Positions 29,744-37,800 of a stretch of 39,985 nt of DNA are shown one piece after another (the first letter of the stretch is position 1; every line of letters begins with the position of its first letter). The position numbers and the translations under genes were made by a program. The notes under the pieces are model-generated. The model was not told the DNA's origin, did no database searches, and worked only from the letters and a program-made list of their open reading frames with translations. This stretch comes from Actinomycetota bacterium (GTDB taxonomy: Bacteria > Actinomycetota > Actinomycetes > Nanopelagicales > Nanopelagicaceae): contig WLOF01000005.1 of assembly GCA_009699375.1 (NCBI GenBank), forward strand, positions 1-39,985, in the 5' to 3' direction.

Positions 29744-31042
29744 CTAGCTATTGCTGAGGAAATTTTCCAAAGCGTGTACTCCGAAAATCAGACCATCAAC
29801 CGGTACTCGCTCATCTACTCCGTGAAAGAGTGACATAAAATCCAAATCGGCAGGTAATCGCAATGGTGAAAATCCGTAACCCGTAATTCCGATTTTAGAT
29901 AAAGCCTTGTTGTCGGTACCGCCACTCATGAGATATGGAACCGGAATACCCTCAGGATCTTGGTCTTGGATTGCTTTGCACATTGCGTCAACAAGAGGAC
30001 CGCTAAATTCAACTTCCAAAGCTATATCTTGAGCAACTGATTCGATGGTTATATCTGGCCCAATAATCTTTCGTATCGTTTCGTCGAATTCGCTTTCAAA
30101 ACCTGGCAGAAAACGGCCATCAATGACTGCTGTCGAAGTCTGCGGAATGACATTTGCTTTATAACCAGAACTCAACATTGTGGGGTTGGAAGTGTTCTGA
30201 AGAGTTGCACCAATCATTCTGGCAACTCCCCCTAGCTCTACGAGTAAAGGGCGTAAATCTTTTTCGTCGTACGTTTTCCCAGTTGCTTCGGCAACCTTTT
30301 TGAAGAGAATTTTAGCCGTTTTTGTATACCTTTGCGGCCAATCGTGTTTACCAATCTTAGTAACAGCATCTGCAATCGCAGTCACTGAATTCTCTCCGTT
30401 GATCATCGAACCATGGCCGGCGCGACCACTTGCGGTTAACTTCATCCACTGGATGCCTTTTTCAGCAGTTTGAATAAGATACAACCGCTTGCCATTCCCC
30501 ACAGTTACGGAGAAACCACCCACTTCCGAAACTGCTTCCGAGCACTGTGCAAACACCTCAGGATGTTCCGTGCTCATCCATCGGGAACCGAAAACGCTTC
30601 CCGCTTCTTCATCGGCAAAGAAAGCTAAAACCAAATTCCTAGGTGGTTTAATCCCTGCGGTCGCCCATTTTCTTACGACGGCAAGAATCATTGCATTCAT
30701 ATTTTTCATATCTAGAGCGCCCCTGCCCCAAATCATTCCATCTCGAATTTCGCCGCTAAAGGGGTCAACGGTCCAATCATCCGCGTCTGCCGGTACTACA
30801 TCTAGATGTCCATGCAGAACTAAACCTGGGCGAGATGTATCGCTTCCTTCAATGTTCGCAATGACATTGCACCGACCCGGAGCAGATTCATAGATTTTTG
30901 AGGAGATTCCAACTTCTGCCAACTTGGCAACAACATATTCCGCCATAGCCCGTTCATCGCCTTTGCCTTCCCCAAAATTTACACTGGGGATGCGAATCAT
31001 TTCTTGACATAAAGTGACAACATCAGACTCAAGATCTTTGCT
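29744..31042 (-). CDS. M20-family metallopeptidase (start taken as ATG at 31042; ORF track begins at 31075)
   Basis: GLVLHGHLDVVPADADDWTVDPFSGEIRDGMIWGRGALDMKNMNAM, FFADEEAGSVFGS; upstream ggagag SD fits the 31042 start. Confidence 0.9.
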   Translation of the reverse strand, partial: SKDLESDVVTLCQEMIRIPSVNFGEGKGDERAMAEYVVAKLAEVGISSKIYESAPGRCNVIANIEGSDTSRPGLVLHGHLDVVPADADDWTVDPFSGEIRDGMIWGRGALDMKNMNAMILAVVRKWATAGIKPPRNLVLAFFADEEAGSVFGSRWMSTEHPEVFAQCSEAVSEVGGFSVTVGNGKRLYLIQTAEKGIQWMKLTASGRAGHGSMINGENSVTAIADAVTKIGKHDWPQRYTKTAKILFKKVAEATGKTYDEKDLRPLLVELGGVARMIGATLQNTSNPTMLSSGYKANVIPQTSTAVIDGRFLPGFESEFDETIRKIIGPDITIESVAQDIALEVEFSGPLVDAMCKAIQDQDPEGIPVPYLMSGGTDNKALSKIGITGYGFSPLRLPADLDFMSLFHGVDERVPVDGLIFGVHALENFLSNS

Positions 31043-31096
31043 CATGTAGTTATTCTCTCCTATTGTCATCAACAAAGCATCTTCATAGCCTGCGCT

Positions 31097-31125
31097 TTGT
31101 CAGCATTCACCAAGATTGCTATCGT
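31097..31125 (+). promoter_or_regulatory. Putative sigma-A-type promoter for the tRNA-Leu gene
   Basis: TTGTCA (31097-31102), 17-nt spacer, TATCGT (31120-31125), 12 nt before the tRNA 5' end. Confidence 0.6.
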
Positions 31126-31137
31126 TACGCCTCACTC

Positions 31138-31221
31138 GTCCGGGTGGCGGAATTGGCAGACGCGCTAGCTTGAGGTGCTAGTGCCCGCAAGGGCTTCGGG
31201 GTTCAAGTCCCCGTTCGGACA
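31138..31221 (+). tRNA. tRNA-Leu(GAG), CCA not encoded
   Basis: Acceptor GTCCGGG pairs TTCGGAC (two G-U); anticodon arm CTAGC-TTGAGGT-GCTAG; variable arm TGCCCGCAAGGGCT; T-arm CGGGG-TTCAAGT-CCCCG. Confidence 0.94.
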
Positions 31222-31249
31222 CCGCACAATAGGTAAATAAGGGGTTAGA

Positions 31250-31777
31250 GTGAAAATAGATGAAGCTCTCGCACTGATAAAGCCAGTACCAAATTTCCCC
31301 CATGCAGGAATTCTCTTTCAAGATATCACTCCGTTACTTTCTCATCCAGAAGCTTTCTCTGCGTTGGTTGATGCGTTAAGTAATCTCGATAGCGATTCGG
31401 GTTGCATTGTGGCGATTGAAGCCCGTGGTTTCATCATCGGTGCAGCTCTAGCATTACATCGTGGCGTGGGTTTTGTGCCAGTAAGAAAAAGAGGAAAACT
31501 TCCACGTTTAATTTTTCAAGAGCAATATTCTTTGGAATATGGTGATGACTGTTTAGAAATACATCAGGATGCCTTTGATCAAGGCTCTCATGCATTAGTT
31601 GTAGATGATGTTCTCGCAACAGGCGGAACGATATCTGCGGCAATCAATTTGATTAAAAAAGCAGGAGGTACAGTAAACAAAGTTGTGGTGCTTATCGAGA
31701 TCGCTGAACTGCACGGTCGACAACGCTTGAAGGCAGAACACCCTCACGTAACCATTGAATCACTGCTCACCGTATGA
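31250..31777 (+). CDS. apt: Adenine phosphoribosyltransferase (GTG start)
   Basis: VPNFPHAGILFQDITPLLSHPEAF, EARGFIIGAALALH, VVDDVLATGGTISAAINL. Confidence 0.95.
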   Translation: MKIDEALALIKPVPNFPHAGILFQDITPLLSHPEAFSALVDALSNLDSDSGCIVAIEARGFIIGAALALHRGVGFVPVRKRGKLPRLIFQEQYSLEYGDDCLEIHQDAFDQGSHALVVDDVLATGGTISAAINLIKKAGGTVNKVVVLIEIAELHGRQRLKAEHPHVTIESLLTV

Positions 31778-33627
31778 ACAAAAGAATTTCTGAAATTCAG
31801 GGTCTTAGAGCTTTAGCAACGATTTTAGTAATCATCTTCCATGCCAAATTTGTCGGCGGGGGTTTCATCGGGGTCGATATCTTTTACGTCATATCTGGGT
31901 TTTTGATCTCCGGACTGCTGTTTAAGGAAATATCGGAAACAGATGGCCTGCGTTTTGGACGCTTCTATTTACGAAGGTTGAAACGGTTACTGCCGACATC
32001 AAGTTTTGTGCTGATAGTTACTGCAGTTGCCTCGTGGGTTCTTCTTTCACCCACTACGCGAGCTTCTATAGGTCGTGATGTTATTGCTGTGAGCACCTAC
32101 ATTTGTAACTATCTTTTCGCGTTCTGGGAGAACGACTATCAAAATTTAGGAGCGATCCCCTCTCCTCTCATTCATTATTGGTCTTTAGCTGTTGAAGAAC
32201 AGTTCTACTTGCTCTGGCCAGCGCTCTTCTTTCTCCTCTCTCGACTCAGAAATAAACAGAGTCTGCTATTCGGTGTTTGGATTTCAACAATAGCTTCGTT
32301 TATTTACTCAGTTTTTCTCACTCAAAGCGCACCTATCTGGGCTTTCTATTCGTTACCTACTCGCGCTTGGGAACTTGGAGCTGGAGCTTTAATAGCGCTA
32401 ACGCCCAAAATACATATCAAAAAACCGATGCTCATGTGGATTGCAGTTCTAGGGCTCTTATTTGCCACATTGTGTTTCAATTCATCCACCGCATTTCCAG
32501 GTGTTGCAGCCCTAGTACCGGTTCTTGCGACAATGCTTTTGATCGCTGGTGTAGGACATTGGCCACCAATTCTGCGTGACGCTGCTCATTGGCCAATCTC
32601 TCAATGGTTAGGGAAGATCTCTTACCCATTGTATTTATGGCATTGGCCGTTGCTTGTTCTTCCCGCTGCGTATCTAGGTCGACCACTCCATGTTTTTGAA
32701 CGCTTGCTGTGTATCTTTGCAACTGTAACAGCGGCAGATTTAACCAATAGGTTCATAGAAGACCCCCTACGCCTAGCGAAGTTGAAACCTCTCACCGTCA
32801 TTAGCGGAGCGCTTCTGGCAACACTTCTTTCCACTGCATTAGGTGTTGCTATACATCTCACAGGGACGTCAACAATAAAGGTTAATGGCCAAAAGGAGAG
32901 TTTCTCTCTCGCACACGTCACTCGCAAGCCTGATGTGTACTCAAACGGATGCCATGTTAATTACGGAAAATCAGTATCACCGTCGTGTGAATTCGGAGAT
33001 TTACAAGCCAAAAAAACTATCGTTCTTTACGGCGATTCTCATGCCGCCCAGTGGTTTCCTACCTTCGAAGCTCTGGCAAAACAAGAACATTTTAAATTGA
33101 TATCTTTAACGAAATCCGCATGTCCGTCCATCGAAGTAGCACGACGTTCTCGCGGTCCATTCAACGCCAAAGAATGTGATACGTGGAGATCGAACTCCTT
33201 AAAAAGAATCGCCTCTATCAAGCCCGACAGTGTAATTATTTCAAGTTTTCAGTGGTACGCACCCGAAGCGGGAACCGGAAGTCGCCAAGAATGGTGGAGT
33301 AAAGGTCAACTCAAAGTTCTTGAAAAACTCACGGGTTCCACCCAGAAAATTATTTATATTTCGGATACGCCCCATGTCCTGCGAGACATTCCTGCTTGTC
33401 TTGCCGCAGGGAAAACTGCAGCATGCAATTCCTCACAACCCTCTTTTGCAAATGTGCCCACATCCCTGTTAGCAATCGATCCAACGCAGTGGCTGTGCAA
33501 TCAAAAATGTGACGCCATCGTGAATAATGTAATCGCGTATCGCGATGGTTCACATATCTCTGTAGATTTAGCGCTATCCCTAGCACAGAGGATGAAGATT
33601 GATTTACAAAAGTTCGGGATGCTATAA
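31774..33627 (+). CDS. Acyltransferase 3 family protein with C-terminal SGNH domain (OafA/YrhL-like)
   Basis: ISEIQGLRALATILVIIFHAKFVGGGFIGVDIFYVISGFLISGLL; SGNH motifs YGDSHAAQWFP and DGSHIS; overlaps apt stop by 4 bp (ATGA). Confidence 0.93.
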   Translation: MNKRISEIQGLRALATILVIIFHAKFVGGGFIGVDIFYVISGFLISGLLFKEISETDGLRFGRFYLRRLKRLLPTSSFVLIVTAVASWVLLSPTTRASIGRDVIAVSTYICNYLFAFWENDYQNLGAIPSPLIHYWSLAVEEQFYLLWPALFFLLSRLRNKQSLLFGVWISTIASFIYSVFLTQSAPIWAFYSLPTRAWELGAGALIALTPKIHIKKPMLMWIAVLGLLFATLCFNSSTAFPGVAALVPVLATMLLIAGVGHWPPILRDAAHWPISQWLGKISYPLYLWHWPLLVLPAAYLGRPLHVFERLLCIFATVTAADLTNRFIEDPLRLAKLKPLTVISGALLATLLSTALGVAIHLTGTSTIKVNGQKESFSLAHVTRKPDVYSNGCHVNYGKSVSPSCEFGDLQAKKTIVLYGDSHAAQWFPTFEALAKQEHFKLISLTKSACPSIEVARRSRGPFNAKECDTWRSNSLKRIASIKPDSVIISSFQWYAPEAGTGSRQEWWSKGQLKVLEKLTGSTQKIIYISDTPHVLRDIPACLAAGKTAACNSSQPSFANVPTSLLAIDPTQWLCNQKCDAIVNNVIAYRDGSHISVDLALSLAQRMKIDLQKFGML

Positions 33628-33667
33628 ATTGACCACATTATTTTCAATATGTGGCAGGATGTGAACT

Positions 33668-34306
33668 ATGGCTGAATTAGTGTATTACTGCGGAACGATG
33701 GACAGCGGAAAATCAACATTGGCCCTACAAACCGCACACAATCATCAAAGCCGGGGACGCACTGGTTTAATTTTCACAAGTAAGGATCGGGCCGGATCCG
33801 GAATTATTTCTTCAAGATTGGGCTTGCAACGTGAAGCGATCGAAGTTGAACCATCATTGGATCTACATCGTTTTGTTGCAGATTCGCTATCAAGCGGAGA
33901 CCGTATTGATTTCGTAATTTGTGATGAAGCGCAATTTTATGAACCAAAACAAATTGAAGAACTCGCCAAGATTGTTGATGGACTAGGGATTGACGTATTC
34001 GCATTCGGGATTTTGACAGATTTTCGCACGAGTTTATTTCCGGGATCTGCAAGATTAGTGGAACTGGCTGATCGAGTGAACACTCTTCAAGTTGAAGCTC
34101 TCTGTTGGTGCGGTTCCCGTGCAACTCATAATGCGAGAACCTCTGCTGGCGTTATGATTACAGAAGGTGAACAAGTTGTGGTGGGAGATGTTTCTGCCAA
34201 AGATGAAATTGCTTATGAAGTGCTGTGCCGTCGCCACCACATGCGAAACGTCACCGCTCGTGCCTCTCAGTTGCTTGAACCGACGCTACATAAAAAGGAG
34301 CAATAA
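33668..34306 (+). CDS. tdk: Thymidine kinase
   Basis: YYCGTMDSGKSTLALQTAHN, DFVICDEAQFYEPKQIEELA, zinc ligands CWCG...CRRHH. Confidence 0.95.
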   Translation: MAELVYYCGTMDSGKSTLALQTAHNHQSRGRTGLIFTSKDRAGSGIISSRLGLQREAIEVEPSLDLHRFVADSLSSGDRIDFVICDEAQFYEPKQIEELAKIVDGLGIDVFAFGILTDFRTSLFPGSARLVELADRVNTLQVEALCWCGSRATHNARTSAGVMITEGEQVVVGDVSAKDEIAYEVLCRRHHMRNVTARASQLLEPTLHKKEQ

Positions 34307-35347
34307 ATGAATACTCGCGCCCTTGCTGCCATGAAACCTGGTGAAGCGCTCACTCCTTTCGCTTTCGATCGAAGAGCAATGAAAAATACAGATATTGATT
34401 TCACGGTTTCCTATGCTGGAATATGTCATTCAGACATTCATCAAGTCCGTGAAGAGTGGGGCCCATCTCTTTTTCCCATGGTTCCTGGTCATGAAATTGT
34501 TGGCATTGTTGATCGCGTTGGCAGCGATGTTTCGAGTTTCTCCCCTGGCGATAAAATTGGTGTCGGCGTATTCGTCGATTCATGTCGTACCTGCCCTCAA
34601 TGTTTAAGTGGGCTTGAGCAATATTGCGATGAAGGAATGACACCTACATACAACGGTATGGAACGTGACGGTAAAACGATTTCGTTCGGAGGATATTCGA
34701 ACCGATTTGTTATCGATCACAAGTACGCGGTTCATGTTCCTTCTGAATTGGATTTCGCAGGTGTCGCGCCACTCCTGTGCGCTGGTATCACTCTTTATTC
34801 ACCTTTGAGGCATTGGAATGCAGGCAAAAAGACGAAGATCGCGGTGATGGGTTTAGGCGGCTTAGGCCATTTAGGTTTGAAATTTGCAAAAGCGATGGGA
34901 GCAGAAGTAACAGTTTTGTCCCATTCGGCATCTAAGGAAAAAGATGCACGAGCAATGGGAGCCGATGATTTTATCGTCACCTCAGATCCAACTTCTTTTC
35001 TGAAATCCCGCAAACGTTTTGACCTCATCCTGAATACCGTTTCTGCGGAAATAGATATCAATCAGTACCTAGAATTACTGTCGTTGAATGGAACCCTCGT
35101 GTGTATCGGACTTCCAGGAAAACCTTATGCCGTTAATGTCGGTTCACTTTTATCAGCACGCCGATCACTTGGTGGCTCCATGATTGGTGGAATCAAGGAA
35201 ACGCAGGAAATGCTGGATTTCGCAGGCGTACACGGAATCGTAAGTGAAGTAGAAGTTATCGATGCGAATTATGTAAACGCTGCATATGAACGAACAGTTG
35301 CAAGTGACGTTCGTTACCGCTTTGTGATCGATGCCAAAACTTTGTAA
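34307..35347 (+). CDS. Zinc-dependent NAD(P)-dependent alcohol dehydrogenase (YahK/CAD-like)
   Basis: YAGICHSDIHQVREEWGPSLFPMVPGHEIVGIV, CRTCPQCLSGLEQYC, VMGLGGLGHLGLKFAKAMG. Confidence 0.93.
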   Translation: MNTRALAAMKPGEALTPFAFDRRAMKNTDIDFTVSYAGICHSDIHQVREEWGPSLFPMVPGHEIVGIVDRVGSDVSSFSPGDKIGVGVFVDSCRTCPQCLSGLEQYCDEGMTPTYNGMERDGKTISFGGYSNRFVIDHKYAVHVPSELDFAGVAPLLCAGITLYSPLRHWNAGKKTKIAVMGLGGLGHLGLKFAKAMGAEVTVLSHSASKEKDARAMGADDFIVTSDPTSFLKSRKRFDLILNTVSAEIDINQYLELLSLNGTLVCIGLPGKPYAVNVGSLLSARRSLGGSMIGGIKETQEMLDFAGVHGIVSEVEVIDANYVNAAYERTVASDVRYRFVIDAKTL

Positions 35348-36082
35348 TTAAATGAACTGATGCAAGGCCCAAGCTATGCCAGGAGCAAAGGCCAATGCTG
35401 GTAGCAGGTTGCCGACTGCTATCTCTTTAACGCGCAGTAGTCGTAGCGCAATACATACCAACATCAATCCCCCGGTGACTGTCATGGCGTCCACTTGGTA
35501 GCCCGCAAGCACGCTTCCCAATCCAAGACCAATAACTGTCCACATCGTTTGATAAATACCCACTGGAATAGCTGAAGCCGCGACGCCCCACCCTAAAGTG
35601 GCAGCAAAAGCCATCGCCGCGAAGAAGTCCAATGAACTTTTCAACAGCAGTTGATCAATACCAGTGGACATGCCATCGCTAATACTTCCAAGTATCGCCA
35701 AAGGCCCGATAGCAAATAACAATGAAGCCGAAACAAAACCTTCTACGAATGTGCTTTCTTGCGAAGATCGAAATTTCACTCGAAGTTTTTCACCAAAGGA
35801 TTCGAGTCTGTCTTCGATACGAGCTAGAGAGCCAATAAAACCACCAATCAAGAGTGAGCCTAGGACAGTCAATAGCGCCCAACCTGTCGGGAGTGCACTC
35901 GTATATCGATGCGACCAAAGAGAAGAAAGCGCAGATGCCGCACCGAGCAGAGTAGTAAGTCCCAAAACATCCATCAGCAGCAACCGAGTTTTCTCGGGAA
36001 TTCTTGAACCTGCCAGTACACCAACTCCTGCACCAATTACGATGGTTGCAACATTGATTACGGTGCCGATGCCGGGAAACAT
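35348..36082 (-). CDS. DUF554 domain membrane protein (start taken as ATG at 36082)
   Basis: GTVINVATIVIGAGVGVLAGSRIPEKTR, VGPLAILGSISDG-like segment, TM-rich; the 36124 ORF start would overlap uppP. Confidence 0.87.
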   Translation of the reverse strand: MFPGIGTVINVATIVIGAGVGVLAGSRIPEKTRLLLMDVLGLTTLLGAASALSSLWSHRYTSALPTGWALLTVLGSLLIGGFIGSLARIEDRLESFGEKLRVKFRSSQESTFVEGFVSASLLFAIGPLAILGSISDGMSTGIDQLLLKSSLDFFAAMAFAATLGWGVAASAIPVGIYQTMWTVIGLGLGSVLAGYQVDAMTVTGGLMLVCIALRLLRVKEIAVGNLLPALAFAPGIAWALHQFI

Positions 36083-36086
36083 GAAT

Positions 36087-36950
36087 TTAACCCGCGAAAC
36101 GTAAGATTGAAAATAAGCCGACAACTAAACAATAGATTGCAAAAGGGTAGAGCGTCCGTGTTTTAAACCATCGCACTAAGAAGCTGATAGACGCGTACGT
36201 GCAAATAAATGAAACGATGGAACCAACCAAAATGGGGCCCAGCAAATGCGTGTTTTCCGGGAGAAACAGATCTGGTAATTTATAAAGCGATGCTCCTGCA
36301 ATCACGGGCAGCGCTAAAAGAAAGGCAAAATCCGAAGCGGTTGAATGGGAAAGTCCTCGAAGCAACCCTGCGCTCATAGATATGCCAAAACGCGATATAC
36401 CTGCGAAGAGCGCTAATGATTGTCCAAACCCAATCGCAATCGCGCTCTTAACAGATATCGATTGTGTAATGTGCTTGTCTTCTTCAGCAACTTTTTCAGA
36501 TACCGATTTTGAATGTGAAATTTTTTCAACTGTAAACAAAATACATCCATTCAAAGTCAGAAAAATAGCCGAAGCCAATGGTTTCGAAAACAAAACGCGT
36601 AGATTTTTTTCAAAGACGAAACCGAGAATTGCAACTGGAATTGTTGCCACCACCAAACGCCAAAAAACAGAACTTTCTGCGTTATGTCGCCCAGTCAGCG
36701 AACCGGCAGCTGATTTTATTAATCCAGCCCACCGTTTTCGAAATACAATAAATAACGCTAAAGCACTTGCCGTATGTAAGGCGATAGTTGCCACAAGGTA
36801 TGGAGAGTTAGGATCGGTTGTAAAATTACTCCATTGACCACCGACCCAAGCGGGAACTAATACCGCGTGCCCCAAACTCGAAATGGGGAAAAGTTCTGTT
36901 ATCCCCTGTATCGCCCCAATTAAAACCGCTTGAGCATAACTAAAATCCAT
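36087..36950 (-). CDS. uppP: Undecaprenyl-diphosphate phosphatase
   Basis: AVLIGAIQGITELFPISSLGHAVLVPAW and GISRFGISMSAGLLRGLSH, typical BacA/UppP motifs. Confidence 0.95.
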   Translation of the reverse strand: MDFSYAQAVLIGAIQGITELFPISSLGHAVLVPAWVGGQWSNFTTDPNSPYLVATIALHTASALALFIVFRKRWAGLIKSAAGSLTGRHNAESSVFWRLVVATIPVAILGFVFEKNLRVLFSKPLASAIFLTLNGCILFTVEKISHSKSVSEKVAEEDKHITQSISVKSAIAIGFGQSLALFAGISRFGISMSAGLLRGLSHSTASDFAFLLALPVIAGASLYKLPDLFLPENTHLLGPILVGSIVSFICTYASISFLVRWFKTRTLYPFAIYCLVVGLFSILRFAG

Positions 36951-37012
36951 GTTGGTGAGTTTATCCTCCGTTCAACCCCATTTAGCGCAGTGAAATAGGC
37001 TAATCTTCGCAA

Positions 37013-37696
37013 ATGTTCGCTTTTTCAAAGACATTGCGATTACTCATCCACTGGTTGAAACCACATAAAACGATTCCTCAAACTCCATGGCGGGCGGAAA
37101 AACATTGGGATCTTGCGCCCTTGCGATTAGCCATACTCTTTTTCGGATTAGCGTTTTTTGGTTTTGGAGAAGCACTACTCATTCAATCGAAAATTGGTAA
37201 TTCTCCTTGGTCTGTATTTGCGCAAGGGGTTTCTCTACGTACGGGGATATCTTTAGGTTGGGCAACGTTGATGACTAGTTGCGTTGTCCTTCTTCTGTGG
37301 ATTCCATTGCGCGAAAAATTTGGTTTTGGAACTTTGGCAAATGCCTTGGTTATTCCGCTCGCGCTGCAACTCACTGTGGATCATTTCCCTATTCAATCTT
37401 CACTTTTCTCTGGAATCATCATTGCTCTACTGGGAATAATTTCCGTAGGGATTGCAACCGCTTTCTACATAAGTTGCGGATTAGGATCTGGGCCGCGCGA
37501 TGGACTGATGACCGCTATCCATCATCGGACCGGTGTTCGAGTAGGTCGAGTGCGTCTTGGACTCGAAGTACTTGTAGTCGCCGTAGGCGTCTCATTGGGA
37601 GGCCATGCTGGCCTTGGAACCCTCTTATTTGCCCTGCTTATAGGTCAATCTGTAGCAATTTCGTGTGGTGTGTTATCTCGAATTACTGACCGGTAA
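37013..37696 (+). CDS. YczE/YitT-like integral membrane protein
   Basis: LFFGLAFFGFGEALLIQSKIGNSPWSVFAQGVSLRTGISLGWAT, GLGSGPRDGLMTAIHHRTGVRVGRVR. Confidence 0.85.
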   Translation: MFAFSKTLRLLIHWLKPHKTIPQTPWRAEKHWDLAPLRLAILFFGLAFFGFGEALLIQSKIGNSPWSVFAQGVSLRTGISLGWATLMTSCVVLLLWIPLREKFGFGTLANALVIPLALQLTVDHFPIQSSLFSGIIIALLGIISVGIATAFYISCGLGSGPRDGLMTAIHHRTGVRVGRVRLGLEVLVVAVGVSLGGHAGLGTLLFALLIGQSVAISCGVLSRITDR

Positions 37697-37714
37697 CAAA
37701 TTTCGGGTTATAGC
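37686..37714 (+). promoter_or_regulatory. Putative promoter of the NCS2 permease gene
   Basis: CTGACC (37686-37691), 17-nt spacer, TATAGC (37709-37714); implies a leader of about 80 nt before ATG 37801. Confidence 0.5.
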
Positions 37715-37800
37715 CTTACAACATCTTCCTCCGGCTTGTGGGCCGTGAATTCACACGGGGTCGCAAACACCCCCGATACCAAAACAGTAAGGGGATAACC

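Noticed and set aside
36083-36124. N-terminal extension of the DUF554 protein overlapping uppP
   Set aside because: Internal ATG at 36082 (MFPGIGTVINVATIV) matches the family N-terminus and removes the overlap.
37738-37800. N-terminal extension of the NCS2 permease (MGREFTRGRKHPRYQNSKGIT)
   Set aside because: Overlaps the hairpin-rich leader; a good SD precedes ATG 37801 and family similarity starts there.
37715-37800. Canonical purine riboswitch upstream of the permease
   Set aside because: The characteristic conserved purine-aptamer loop and junction sequences were not found; only unassigned hairpins are seen.
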